A stretch of 40,190 bases of DNA from Collinsella sp. GTDB taxonomy: Bacteria; Actinomycetota; Coriobacteriia; Coriobacteriales; Coriobacteriaceae. Positions 17,067 through 26,247 of this stretch are shown here, piece after piece; the first letter of the stretch is position 1, and each line of letters starts with the position of its first letter. Where the stretch lies: assembly GCA_031296755.1 (NCBI GenBank), contig JAUMMZ010000061.1:1-40190 (forward strand), given 5' to 3'. The translations under genes were made by a program, and so were the position numbers. Under the pieces are notes generated by a model. That model was not told where the DNA came from and did no database searches. It was given only the letters and a program-made list of their open reading frames with translations.

Positions 17067-19034
17067 CTAGCGCAGGGACCTCAGGCCGCCGGCGTCCTTG
17101 TCGAGCACCGTAAAGCGCACGGCATCCAGGTGCTCCAAGATGCTGATGGCGCGTTTGCGCGACACACCCAGGGCCTCGCGCAGTACGCTCGTGGTGGCAG
17201 CACCGCCGGCTGCCTCAATGGCGGCGGCAACAAGCTCGCGCGCATGGGCCTCGGCGGCAGCGGACAGGGCAACGTCGCGCTCGACCTTAACGATCGAGCG
17301 ATTGAGCGAAAGCTCGCGCAGGGCACGCGTCATGGTGTCGCGATCGAGCTGCAACTGCTCGCCCACCTCGGGCAATATCGGTGCATCGAGGCCGGCTTCG
17401 TCCAGCAAGGCAACGATCCGATCGCAAGCCTCTCGCACCACGCGTGCGGCTGCGGCGGCCGAGTGTGGATCGAAAACCTCGGCGCCCTCGGAGGCACACA
17501 CGCCGCGCGAGCAGCCCTCGGCAATCAGGGCCGCGGCAACGCCATCATCAGCGGCAGGCCACGCAGCATGGGCAACGGCGCCGGGCGTAAAGCCCGTCTC
17601 CTTGGGAGACGCCGCGTGCATGGCTGACAGGGTCGCCGCCAGTGCATCCATCGCAGCGTCAAGCACCACGGCGTCCGCCAAGTAGTCCGCATCACCCACA
17701 GCAAGCTTGCGAACAGAGCCCTGCGACACCAACCCGCGCAGTGCGGCATCGACCTCGCCGACACCAAGATCCAAAGCGTCGGCAACATCAACCGCCGTAA
17801 CTGGCAGCATCTGCAGCGCCAGCCAAGCGCCCACACCGCCCGCGGTATCGCCGGACTCAAGCGCCGCAAACAGTGCACGCCCGCCAGCAGAAAGCTCGCG
17901 CGAGCGACGGCAGCGCGAAAGCAGCACGCGCCCGCCGCCGATGAGCATAACGGGCGAATACGACAGCACCACGGCATGGTCTCCGGCACACAGCGGCAGC
18001 GGGTCCTCCAGGCGCACCTGCACGGTACGGGTCTCGCCCACCGCCATGGGGGCCTCGCCCTCCAAAAGCATGATGCGGCCGACGACCTCGGCCGTGCCGG
18101 CCATCACATGCACACGCGCGCCCGACTCGAGCACGCGCGGCTTGGTGCCCTCGCGACCTAAATACGTAAACGCCATCATAAAGCGCAGCGTCTGGCCAAA
18201 GCGACCCTCCACGCCGAGCATCTCACCGCGATCGAGCGCAGCGACGCCACCGCCCACCAAGTTGAGCGCCACACGCTGACCGGGAAGCGCCTGCTGCGTG
18301 TCGCCATGCACTTGGATCCCGCGTACGCGGCAGGCCGTGCGCGACGGCAGCGCGACGAGCTCATCGCCCACCGCAACCGGCGCATCGTGCAGTGTCCCTG
18401 TCACGACGGTGCCGGCGCCCTTGATCGTAAAGCAGCGGTCAATCGGCAAGCGCGGCGCAGCATCGGTGCGCTCGGCACGGTCGCGGCAGGAATCCCAGCA
18501 GGCACCGACCCGATCGTCAAGCGCGGCCAGCAGCGCGTCAATCCCCTCGCCGGTCTTGGACGACACGGGGACCATCGGCGCGCCCGCGAACACGGTACCC
18601 GACAAAAAGTCATCGACATCGAGCTCGGCAAGCTCGGTCATCTCGGCGTCGGCCAGGTCGCACATCGTCAGCGCGACCACCATATGCGTAACGCCCAGCA
18701 GCTCCAGCACATGCACGTGCTCGCGGGTCTGCGGCATCACGCCCTCGACAGCCGAAACCACCAGCACCGCCACGTCGATGCCCGTGGCGCCCTGCACCAT
18801 GGCGCGCAAGTAATGCGCGTGGCCCGGCACGTCGACCAGGCCAACGATCTTGCCACTCGGCAGTGCCAGCTCGCCAAAGCCCAGCTCCACGGTCATACCG
18901 CGACGGCGCTCAACCTCCAGACGGTCGGGATTCTTGCCGGTCAACGCCTCGATCAGTGCCGACTTACCATGGTCAACGTGGCCCGCCGTGCCAACGATAA
19001 CGGGACACTCTACCAGCGCTTGAACCTCACTCAT
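17067..19034 (-). CDS. selB: Selenocysteine-specific elongation factor SelB
   Basis: GTPase that brings Sec-tRNA to UGA codons marked by a SECIS hairpin. G1 is GHVDHGKS at residues 19-25 and G3 is DVPGH at 68-72. Domains II and III follow (GAGTVVTGTLHD, then GRVLLSR). The C-terminal third is the winged-helix array that binds the SECIS RNA. Length is 655 aa, close to the family norm. The G4 position reads TMCD (123-126) where NKxD or TKxD is usual, so the Lys is missing. The start overlaps the selA stop by four bases (ATGA). Its obvious client is fdhF in this window. Confidence 0.96.
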   Translation of the reverse strand: MSEVQALVECPVIVGTAGHVDHGKSALIEALTGKNPDRLEVERRRGMTVELGFGELALPSGKIVGLVDVPGHAHYLRAMVQGATGIDVAVLVVSAVEGVMPQTREHVHVLELLGVTHMVVALTMCDLADAEMTELAELDVDDFLSGTVFAGAPMVPVSSKTGEGIDALLAALDDRVGACWDSCRDRAERTDAAPRLPIDRCFTIKGAGTVVTGTLHDAPVAVGDELVALPSRTACRVRGIQVHGDTQQALPGQRVALNLVGGGVAALDRGEMLGVEGRFGQTLRFMMAFTYLGREGTKPRVLESGARVHVMAGTAEVVGRIMLLEGEAPMAVGETRTVQVRLEDPLPLCAGDHAVVLSYSPVMLIGGGRVLLSRCRRSRELSAGGRALFAALESGDTAGGVGAWLALQMLPVTAVDVADALDLGVGEVDAALRGLVSQGSVRKLAVGDADYLADAVVLDAAMDALAATLSAMHAASPKETGFTPGAVAHAAWPAADDGVAAALIAEGCSRGVCASEGAEVFDPHSAAAAARVVREACDRIVALLDEAGLDAPILPEVGEQLQLDRDTMTRALRELSLNRSIVKVERDVALSAAAEAHARELVAAAIEAAGGAATTSVLREALGVSRKRAISILEHLDAVRFTVLDKDAGGLRSLR

Positions 19035-20488
19035 CGAGCAATCGCCTTCTCAACGCACGCGACGAGCGTCGATGCCGCCGTCTCGATATCGCGGTCGCCC
19101 ACGAGCGTACGGACGTCAAACAAAATGCGATCGTGCGAGGTTCGTGTGACGACCGGAGTGTCGAAATCTTGGACGAGCGAGCGCTTGAGTGCGTCAACGG
19201 AAAGACGCTCATCGACAAGACGCACGGCAACGCACATGGTGGGCAACTCGACGGTAGGAAGCGAGCCGCCGCCGGGAGTCGACGACTCCTCGACGATTTC
19301 CACCTGCACGGCACACGGGCAGCCAGCCTTATCGAGGCCCGCCACCATCAGCTCGCGCAGCTTGCGTGCGCGACGCTCCAGATGAGCCTGCGGAAGCGTG
19401 AGCATGTTGAGAACCGGCACCTCGCGATGGGCAACATCCGCCCCGTCCATGTAAATGCGCAGTGTGGCCTCGAGCGCCGCCAGCGCGAGCTTGCCCGGGC
19501 GCAGGGCACGCATAAGCGGATGCGACCCGCAAGCCTGGACCAGATCGCGACGGCCCATGATAATGCCTGCCTGCGCGGCACCGAGCAGCTTATCGCCCGA
19601 GCACGACACCAGATCGAGCCCTGCCGCGACCGAAGCCGGCGTGGGCTCCTCACCGCCGCGCACCAGAATGTCATCGGGCAAAAGCGCGCCCGAACCCTGG
19701 TCCTCGTAGAACAGCAGACCATGCTTGTGGGCCAGAGCGGCAAGCTCCCGAGAGCCCACTTCCTCGTGAAAGCCCTTGATGCGATAGTTGGAAGGATGGA
19801 CCTTGAGGATCATGGCCGTATCGGGCGTAATGGCTTGCTCATAATCTGCCAGGTGTGTGCGGTTGGTGGCGCCGACCTCGACGAGTTTGGCGCCCGAAGC
19901 CGCCATGACATCGGGGATGCGGAAGCTGCCGCCAATCTCGACAAGCTCGCCGCGGCTGACGATGACCTCTTTACCCGCGGCATGGGTGGCAAGCACCAGC
20001 AGCACCGCGGCGGCATTGTTGTTGACCACGAGCGCGTCCTCGGCACCGGTGAGTGAGCGGATCAGCTGCGCGGCATGTTCCTTGCGCGACCCGCGAGAGC
20101 AGGTGTCCACGCTGTACTCAAGCGTGCTGTAGCCGCGCGCGACCTCGGCCACCGCCTTGGCGGCCGACTCCGCGAGCGGGGCTCGACCCAGGTTGGTATG
20201 GATAACCACACCCGTGGCGTTGACGGCGGGACGCAAGCTCGGCAGCGCGGAGCGGTGCGCACGCCACTCGATGGCCGAGGCAAGGTCGCGCTTAGAGCGC
20301 GGGGCAGCACCGGCGCGAATGGCTGCGCGCTCCTCGTCGAGCTCGGCCGTCACGGCGGCATGCACCACCGCGTCGCAGGTCTCCCCCGCCGCCTTCACTA
20401 CCGGCCACTCGGCAAGCAGCTCGTTGACGGAAGGAATGGCGCGCAGGCGGGCGCGTACCTCATCGGACATGTTCTGGCTATCGCTCAT
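19031..20488 (-). CDS. selA: L-seryl-tRNA(Sec) selenium transferase
   Basis: PLP enzyme converting Ser-tRNA(Sec) to Sec-tRNA(Sec) with selenophosphate. The PLP Lys is K300 in SGDKLLG. The N-terminal tRNA-binding helices (RAIPSVNELL) and the NATGVVIHTNLGRAPL region are present. Length is 485 aa. AAAGG six bases before the ATG supports the start. It overlaps selB and starts 52 bases after the stop of the orphan molybdopterin oxidoreductase gene, so these three may be one transcript. Selenophosphate synthetase (SelD) is not in the window. Confidence 0.96.
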   Translation of the reverse strand: MSDSQNMSDEVRARLRAIPSVNELLAEWPVVKAAGETCDAVVHAAVTAELDEERAAIRAGAAPRSKRDLASAIEWRAHRSALPSLRPAVNATGVVIHTNLGRAPLAESAAKAVAEVARGYSTLEYSVDTCSRGSRKEHAAQLIRSLTGAEDALVVNNNAAAVLLVLATHAAGKEVIVSRGELVEIGGSFRIPDVMAASGAKLVEVGATNRTHLADYEQAITPDTAMILKVHPSNYRIKGFHEEVGSRELAALAHKHGLLFYEDQGSGALLPDDILVRGGEEPTPASVAAGLDLVSCSGDKLLGAAQAGIIMGRRDLVQACGSHPLMRALRPGKLALAALEATLRIYMDGADVAHREVPVLNMLTLPQAHLERRARKLRELMVAGLDKAGCPCAVQVEIVEESSTPGGGSLPTVELPTMCVAVRLVDERLSVDALKRSLVQDFDTPVVTRTSHDRILFDVRTLVGDRDIETAASTLVACVEKAIAR

Positions 20489-20540
20489 GTACGGCCTTTC
20501 AAAAGAAACGTGGATCAGTCGAATGCATCAGCTGAGTCAA

Positions 20541-22658
20541 TTACTCGTTATTATCCTCGCGCGCCGCGATCTTTTCCACGCGAACGGCGTTTTCCTGGGT
20601 GAGCGCGGCACCCGTCAACGGGTCCCAGCGCAGCGGCGTATGGTCGAGTGGGCCCACGCCCAAGGCTTGAGCGCCACCGGCATCGGCGCCAAACGAACGC
20701 CCGCCGGGGGCGGCCGAGGTGAAGATGCACGCCGGATGCAGATACGGCGTCGTCTCCACGCGCACGCGGTCGCGGCCCAAATCGCTCACAAGTTCGACGA
20801 CCTCGCCATCGGCGATGCCCATGTGCGCAGCGGCATCGGCATTCATCTGCACGGCATCCAGGTCCGATCCAGCCTCAGCGGCACCTTGGGCCGCGAGCCT
20901 GCGCGAAGTATGCGACTCAAAGGGACGGTTGCCGCTAATGAGGCGAAACATCCCCGGGCCGGGCTCCACCATCGGCGCAATCCAGCCTGGCACGCGTCCC
21001 AGACCGGCTCGTTCCCACACGTCGCTTGCCAGCGCAATTTTGCCGCCATCCAAGGGAATCACCGGCTCGCCTGTACGCGACGGCAACGCAACACCCGTGT
21101 CGGCCCAGCCGCGCTCCTTGAGCTCGTCCAGATTGATCCCAAACGACGCCACCTGGGCAGCCGCTAGATCGTCGGACGTAAACTGGAAGTACTCGCCCGC
21201 GCCACACGCCTGCGCCAGACCGGCAAAAATCTCCCGACCGGGACGTGTGTCGTCATGCTGCACGGGCAGCACGGCGTTGCGGTAGAACACGCGCGCATCG
21301 TTGACGCCCGCCACCGTTCCCACGCCGCGGTCGGCCTCCAGATACGTCACGTCGGGCAGCACGAAGTCAGAAGCACGTGCCGTCTCGGACCAGCGAATAT
21401 CAATCGTCACAAGCAAGTCGAGCCGCTGCAAAATACTCAACCAAGCCTGTGCATTGCCATAGCCCGCACCAGGGTTACTGGCATAGACGATGAGCCCACG
21501 CAAATCGCCGGCAAGAATCGACTGACCGATGGTCGTGCACAGGCCGCGCTCGGGATCGACGAGCGGATAGCGCTCGGACCCCAGCTTGGGCCCACGCGGC
21601 ACCGGCGGCGTCGCAAAGCGCGTGGGATCGAGGTCGCCCAACACAAGCGGCGTGGGCGGATTGAGCGCGCCGCCCGCATGCCCGATGCAGCCCAGCAGCA
21701 CATCGACCAAGCAGATAGCGCGCGCGGTCTGGGTGCTATTGGCATACGCGATACCGATGCCACCATGAAAGCCCGCATCCACCACAGCGGCAGGCGCGGC
21801 GGCAGCGAGATCGCGCGCCGTGGCGACAATCTCTGCGGCCGGCACGTCGCACATCGACTCGGCCCACTCGGGCGTCCAAGGACGGGCCGCCTGCGCCAGC
21901 TCGTCAAAACCCGTGGTATAGCGGGCAACGAACTCGTGGTCGTACAAGTCCTCGGCAATCAGCACGTGGGCGATGCCCAGCAGTAGTGCCAAATCGCAGC
22001 CCGGGCGCACGCGCAGCCAGCGGTCGGCAAGCGCGGCGGAGCCGCTGCGCCGGGGGTCGACCACGATAATCTTCGCCCCGCGCCGGCGCGCATCGTTGAG
22101 CGCATCGACGGCCCCCATCGTCGATGAATCGACGATGGAACGCCCCAGGTACATGATGCAGTCGGTATGTGCTAGGTCGGAGGCGGGGCTATAGCCCAGG
22201 CTGTGCTCCCAACCGGTAAGTCGGCTTACCTCGCAGGCGCCATCGGCACCGTACACGTTGGGCGAGCCCAACGCATGCATAAAGCGATACGCCCAGTAGC
22301 GGTCGAACGAGGGAACGCCGAGCGTCATGCCCAGCGCGCGCGGACCATGCCCGTCAACAATCCCCAAAAGGCGCTCGGCAATCTGAGCAAACGCCTCGTC
22401 CCAGGTAATCGCATCGAACCCCGAGCCATCCCGGCGGCGTCGCATGGGGTGCACAATGCGGTCGCGCTCGTCAAACGGCATTGCCAGGCGATGGCGCCCG
22501 CGGGCGCACAGGGCACGCGCCGCGCACGGATGCCCCACAACCGGCAACTCAGCCACCACACGACCGTCCTCAACGCGTGCCGCAAAGGCGCAATCGGCAT
22601 AGCATCCCCCGCATGTGGTCACCACGGCGCGACCGTCACGCTTCACAGCAGATGCCAT
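20541..22658 (-). CDS. Molybdopterin oxidoreductase, DMSO reductase superfamily, Cys type
   Basis: A 705-aa protein without a Tat signal, so probably cytoplasmic. The [4Fe-4S] ligands are C16, C19, C23 and C51. The predicted Mo ligand is C142 in DGACEVSR. Bis-MGD-binding stretches (IIVVDPRRS, the GNRPFESHTSRR loop and a C-terminal barrel) are present. The frame is open to 22724, but the ATG at 22658 has AAAGGGG eight bases upstream and avoids starting inside the upstream terminator. No partner electron-transfer or membrane subunit is adjacent; selA follows and the formate channel gene precedes. It resembles thiosulfate/polysulfide reductase or assimilatory formate dehydrogenase-like catalytic subunits. 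The substrate is unknown. Confidence 0.8.
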   Translation of the reverse strand: MASAVKRDGRAVVTTCGGCYADCAFAARVEDGRVVAELPVVGHPCAARALCARGRHRLAMPFDERDRIVHPMRRRRDGSGFDAITWDEAFAQIAERLLGIVDGHGPRALGMTLGVPSFDRYWAYRFMHALGSPNVYGADGACEVSRLTGWEHSLGYSPASDLAHTDCIMYLGRSIVDSSTMGAVDALNDARRRGAKIIVVDPRRSGSAALADRWLRVRPGCDLALLLGIAHVLIAEDLYDHEFVARYTTGFDELAQAARPWTPEWAESMCDVPAAEIVATARDLAAAAPAAVVDAGFHGGIGIAYANSTQTARAICLVDVLLGCIGHAGGALNPPTPLVLGDLDPTRFATPPVPRGPKLGSERYPLVDPERGLCTTIGQSILAGDLRGLIVYASNPGAGYGNAQAWLSILQRLDLLVTIDIRWSETARASDFVLPDVTYLEADRGVGTVAGVNDARVFYRNAVLPVQHDDTRPGREIFAGLAQACGAGEYFQFTSDDLAAAQVASFGINLDELKERGWADTGVALPSRTGEPVIPLDGGKIALASDVWERAGLGRVPGWIAPMVEPGPGMFRLISGNRPFESHTSRRLAAQGAAEAGSDLDAVQMNADAAAHMGIADGEVVELVSDLGRDRVRVETTPYLHPACIFTSAAPGGRSFGADAGGAQALGVGPLDHTPLRWDPLTGAALTQENAVRVEKIAAREDNNE

Positions 22659-22727
22659 CTCGATTACCCCTTTCATCAGCCAAACACAACAGGCCAACAG
22701 CCCGACAACGAACCCCAGACCCAAATA

Positions 22728-22758
22728 GCCTCCCGCACGGCAACGCCCCGCGGGAGGC
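22728..22758 (-). terminator. Terminator after the formate channel gene
   Basis: GCCTCCCGC (22728-22736) and its complement (22750-22758) form a 9-bp stem. On the minus strand TATTTGG follows, so the U-tract is weak. It lies 22 bases after the channel gene's stop codon and would separate the formate hydrogenlyase transcript from the downstream oxidoreductase-selA-selB group, perhaps incompletely. Confidence 0.55.
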
Positions 22759-22780
22759 CCAACGTCAAACAGACGGTACC

Positions 22781-23620
22781 TTACGCCTCGGACTTCTTAG
22801 CGTAGATAAACCAGTAGCCGAGCGCGATCAGAACCGCGCCGCCCACGATGTTGCCCAGCGTGGCGGCGGACAAGTTAAACGCAATGCCCGCAGCGTTGAG
22901 TGCATCGGCGCCGGCGACGTCGGCACCATAGCCGAACGCGTGCATCACGGCACCCATGGGCAAAAAGTACATGTTGGCGACGCAGTGCTCAAAACCGCAG
23001 GCCACAAAAGCGGCGATGGGCAGCAGAATGCCCACAACCTTATCGACCACGGTCTTGCCGGCGGTACCGATCCACACGGCCAGGCACACAAAGATGTTGC
23101 ACAGGATGCCACGGAAGAAGATCGTCGCCCAGTCGATCGTCACCTTGCCGGCGGCGACGCTCACCATGGAATTGGCGACCGCCTCGCCGTTGAGCTTGTA
23201 AATGCCGGCCATATACACCAAAAAGACGATGAACAGGGCACCGACAAAATTGCCGACCCACACGACGACCCATGCCTTGAGCATCTGAGCCAGGGTGATC
23301 TTTTTGCTCTTGAGCGCGCAGACCATAAGCGAATTACCGGTAAACAGCTCGGCGCCGCACACCAGTACCAGCACCAGGCCCAGGCAAAAGCACAGACCGC
23401 CCACGACGCGCTGGGCACCCCAGCCCAGCGTGCTGTCGCTCAAGAACACGGTAAAGAACAGGCCACCGAAGGCAATAAACGCACCGGCGAACATTGCCAA
23501 CAGAAAGGCCTTTGCGACCGGCAGGTTGGCCTTGGTCACGCCGGCGGCCTCGGTCTTGGCCTCGATCGCGGCGGGCGCCAGGCAATCGGGAGCGGGATAT
23601 TCTGCCTTGGAATCTGCCAT
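22781..23620 (-). CDS. focA: Formate/nitrite (FNT) family channel, FocA-like
   Basis: Pentameric inner-membrane channel for formate. About six membrane helices are visible. Family signatures AELFTGNS and CGFEHCVANMYFLP (with the conserved His) are both present. Length is 279 aa from the ATG at 23620 (MADSKAEYP). The frame opens from a GTG at 23659, but AGGAAAG upstream of 23620 and protein length favour the later start. It follows hycI by 39 bases and ends the operon. This matches the position of focB after the hyf genes in E. coli. Formate rather than nitrite is inferred from context. Confidence 0.92.
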   Translation of the reverse strand: MADSKAEYPAPDCLAPAAIEAKTEAAGVTKANLPVAKAFLLAMFAGAFIAFGGLFFTVFLSDSTLGWGAQRVVGGLCFCLGLVLVLVCGAELFTGNSLMVCALKSKKITLAQMLKAWVVVWVGNFVGALFIVFLVYMAGIYKLNGEAVANSMVSVAAGKVTIDWATIFFRGILCNIFVCLAVWIGTAGKTVVDKVVGILLPIAAFVACGFEHCVANMYFLPMGAVMHAFGYGADVAGADALNAAGIAFNLSAATLGNIVGGAVLIALGYWFIYAKKSEA

Positions 23621-23659
23621 GTCAATCACTTCTTTCCTAATCAGCAGGGACAAGCGCAC

Positions 23660-24163
23660 CTATTGCTCTTGTCCCAAGCGGACAAAGTGGGAAAAGTCGT
23701 TGGCGGCCACGGCGTCGTACACGGCGTCGACGGCGTCAAAGACTTCCGGGGACATGGGGTTGTAGAACTCCGTGTCGCCCGGCTGAATCCCTATGAAGAC
23801 GATATCTTCGCACGATTGCTCAATCTCTTCGATCAGAATCGACAAGGGAAGCGAATGCGTGGTGAACATCGACTTGCGCGCGACGTCGGTCTTATCGAGC
23901 AGGCGGATGGCACCGACGGGCAGCGCCATGTCGGCGGCATCGACCAACACTAGGCGCGGCGGACGCTCGCGCTTGACCTCGATGATGTCGTCCTCGGGCG
24001 TCTGACCACCGTCGATGGTGTACCAACCGGCGATGGGCGTGTCCTCCATCTTTTTGGAGAGCACGGGGCCAGCGGCATCGTCGGCGCGCAGCACGCTTCC
24101 CGCCGTGAGCACAATGCCCGCAAACGGGGCGTCGTTCACACGGCCATCCACAACGCGACCCAT
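23660..24163 (-). CDS. hycI: Hydrogenase maturation protease HycI (family M52)
   Basis: Nickel-sensing endopeptidase that trims the C-terminus of the hydrogenase large subunit after metal insertion. The N-terminal motif TAGSVLRADDAAGP carries the conserved Asp, and LVLVDAADM carries the second metal-binding acid; THSLPLS supplies His. Length is 167 aa, typical. Its start overlaps the hyfJ stop codon (TAATG). The substrate is very likely HyfG in the same operon, which has the required extension after DPCYSC. Confidence 0.9.
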   Translation of the reverse strand: MGRVVDGRVNDAPFAGIVLTAGSVLRADDAAGPVLSKKMEDTPIAGWYTIDGGQTPEDDIIEVKRERPPRLVLVDAADMALPVGAIRLLDKTDVARKSMFTTHSLPLSILIEEIEQSCEDIVFIGIQPGDTEFYNPMSPEVFDAVDAVYDAVAANDFSHFVRLGQEQ

Positions 24164-24744
24164 TACTGCAACCTCCCCGTCAGATACACGCCCGACACAT
24201 CGCGCACGCGCTCAACCAGATCGCGAAACTTCATTAAGAACGCAACCTGCTGGGCATGCAGGCCAAAGTCGTCATCGAACACCGAGATGCCGGCCTTGGC
24301 CGAACCGCGAAAACCGCGATCGTCGAGCAGCGTGTCACAGGCCTCGAGCAGCGACGGCACCGCCGCCTTGTCGAGCTGGCACTCGCCAAAGGAGCGGATG
24401 GCCTCGAACTTGGTCTTGGCCTCCCCCTCCGGCAGCGCGTCGATAAGCGTATAGAACACGTTCACCGGCACCGACAGGCGCGGCTCAAAGCAGTCGAGCA
24501 CGCCGGTGTGGTGGCCCACGGCGAGCGTGTAGTACAGCACGTCGCAGGCCTCCTGGGGAACGTCTTCCTCGGTCTCCACAAACTTACGCGTGAGCTCATA
24601 GAAGACCACCTGGTCGGGCGTATGGCCCAGGCAGGGGTCGGCGACGCCCTCGGCGGCCTCGTCGCTTGCGCGCGAGGCATCGCCAAAAGAGCCGCCGAGC
24701 ATGCCGGGGCCCGCAAAGTAACCAGAGCGGTCCGTGAGCTCCAT
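24163..24744 (-). CDS. hyfJ: Formate hydrogenlyase maturation protein, HycH/HyfJ family
   Basis: Assembly factor for formate hydrogenlyase, not part of the final enzyme. Residues from about 44 on align by eye with E. coli HycH: VVFYELTRKFV and YYTLAVGHHTGVLDC are characteristic. At 193 aa it is about 55 residues longer than the E. coli proteins. Most of the excess is an N-terminal Gly/Ala/Asp-rich extension (MELTDRSGYFAGPGM onward). It starts directly after the hyfI stop codon, with GGAGGT inside the end of hyfI as ribosome binding site. Confidence 0.87.
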   Translation of the reverse strand: MELTDRSGYFAGPGMLGGSFGDASRASDEAAEGVADPCLGHTPDQVVFYELTRKFVETEEDVPQEACDVLYYTLAVGHHTGVLDCFEPRLSVPVNVFYTLIDALPEGEAKTKFEAIRSFGECQLDKAAVPSLLEACDTLLDDRGFRGSAKAGISVFDDDFGLHAQQVAFLMKFRDLVERVRDVSGVYLTGRLQ

Positions 24745-25527
24745 CTAGCGACCTCCGGCCAGTACCAGATCCTGTAACGCCGAGTACACCTCAACGCGGC
24801 GAGGATCATCCTGCTTGTCGATGAGCAGCGCCATGGCACCGCGGATATCGCCCTTGGGCGCGCCCTCGAGCGTATCCATAAACTCGTTGGCCAAGTCGCG
24901 GCCGTAACGGTAGCCGCTCATGGCGCGAGCCTCGCGCTCGATGGCAACGCGCAGCTTGTACGGCACGCCGGGGTGCAGGATATCGGCCTGCTCGCCGGCG
25001 GCCTCCACCGTGGTCTCGGCATGGAGTTTTTGGTCCAGCAGACCGAGCGCCATGGCAAAGCCGTAGACGGTCTGCGCAGGGCTGGGCGGGCAGCCGGGAA
25101 TGTAGACGTCGACCGGCAGGATCTTATCCGTGCCGCCCCAGACGCAGTAGTTGTCGTAGAAGATGCCACCGGTGCAGCCGCACGCGCCATAGGACACCAC
25201 GATCTTGGGATCGGGTGCGGCCTCAAAGGCGCGCAGGGCCGGCATGCGCATGGCACGCGTCACGGCGCCGGTGTACAGCAGCACATCGGCGTGACGGGGC
25301 GAGGGCACGACCTTGATGCCAAAGCGCTCGACGTCGAAGACGGGCGTGATGGAACCGAAGATCTCGATCTCGCAGCCGTTGCAGCCGCCGCAGTCAACAC
25401 GGTAAACGTACACCGAGCGCTTGATCTTCTTAAGAAGGGTCGCCTTGGCCTTCTCGATGCTCTCGTCGAGCTCGATCTTGGTCGGGCGGTACTGAAGCCG
25501 CTCGGGCAAAAGCGTGGGTTCGGCCAT
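24745..25527 (-). CDS. hyfI: Hydrogenase-4 small subunit, NuoB-like Fe-S protein
   Basis: Carries the proximal [4Fe-4S] cluster between the ferredoxin-like subunits and the NiFe site. The cluster Cys pattern is visible: CGGCNGCE near residue 46, GACGCTGG, and PGCPPSP. Length is 260 aa, close to HyfI. A basic, Lys-rich N-terminal segment precedes the cluster motif. It starts two bases after the hyfH stop, with GGAGGAG in the last codons of hyfH. No signal peptide is seen, as expected for a cytoplasm-facing group 4 hydrogenase. Confidence 0.95.
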   Translation of the reverse strand: MAEPTLLPERLQYRPTKIELDESIEKAKATLLKKIKRSVYVYRVDCGGCNGCEIEIFGSITPVFDVERFGIKVVPSPRHADVLLYTGAVTRAMRMPALRAFEAAPDPKIVVSYGACGCTGGIFYDNYCVWGGTDKILPVDVYIPGCPPSPAQTVYGFAMALGLLDQKLHAETTVEAAGEQADILHPGVPYKLRVAIEREARAMSGYRYGRDLANEFMDTLEGAPKGDIRGAMALLIDKQDDPRRVEVYSALQDLVLAGGR

Positions 25528-25529
25528 GG

Positions 25530-26246
25530 TTACTCCTCCTTCATATCAAAATCCATGATGATGCCCTCGACCGGCGCCGGACCGGCGGGAATCTCGGGCG
25601 CATCGGGGTTGAGCTCGCGGTCGATATACTCCGGGTTCACGCCGTGGCCGCCCAGATACTCCATGCCGGGGCCCTGGGGCTCGCCGGACGCAAGCGTCTC
25701 GTTGGCAGCCATTCCGCGCGCGTTGCCGGTCTTTACGGCCGAAGCGGCGCGCAGGGCGTCGAGCTCGCGCTTGCACTCCTGGCACATACCGACGGTACGG
25801 GCAGCCTGCTCGGCCTCCATGCCGCCGGCCTTTTGCAGCAGGCGCTTGGCGTAGTCGATCTCCTTGTGCGGGGCAAACGGCTTGCCGCAACGCGAACAGT
25901 GCTCGAGCGTATAAACGCTCTTGCTGGTGAGGTCGTCCTTGCTCATGACGGCCAGCTCAAACTCCTCGGTGAGCTTGATGGCCTCCATGGGGCAGGCTTC
26001 CTCGCAGCGGCCGCAGAAGATGCAGCGACCATAGTCGATCGACCAGGTGATGGTATCGGCCGCAAGGTCGGTGTCCATGCGAATGGCATCGGCCGGGCAC
26101 GCCACGCCGCAGGCACCGCAGGCAATGCAGAGCTCGGCGTTGTGCTCGGGCTTGCCGCGCATGTCCTTGTTGGTGGGGAACGGCGCAAACGGGTACTTGA
26201 CCGTCGCGTCGCCGGCCTTGGCGTTAACCTTCCAAAGCTTCAGCAT
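25530..26246 (-). CDS. hyfH: Hydrogenase-4 ferredoxin subunit, HycF/HyfH family
   Basis: NuoI-like subunit with two [4Fe-4S] motifs, CIACGACGVACP and CIFCGRCEEACP, passing electrons toward HyfI. A third Cys set (CSRCGKP, then CQEC) resembles a zinc-ribbon and is also typical of HycF. Length is 238 aa, about 55 residues longer than E. coli HyfH; the added C-terminal tail is Pro/Gly/Glu-rich. The frame is open to 26369, but the ATG at 26246 (MLKLWKV) follows the hyfG stop by one base and has GGAGG upstream. Confidence 0.93.
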   Translation of the reverse strand: MLKLWKVNAKAGDATVKYPFAPFPTNKDMRGKPEHNAELCIACGACGVACPADAIRMDTDLAADTITWSIDYGRCIFCGRCEEACPMEAIKLTEEFELAVMSKDDLTSKSVYTLEHCSRCGKPFAPHKEIDYAKRLLQKAGGMEAEQAARTVGMCQECKRELDALRAASAVKTGNARGMAANETLASGEPQGPGMEYLGGHGVNPEYIDRELNPDAPEIPAGPAPVEGIIMDFDMKEE

Positions 26247-26247
26247 A

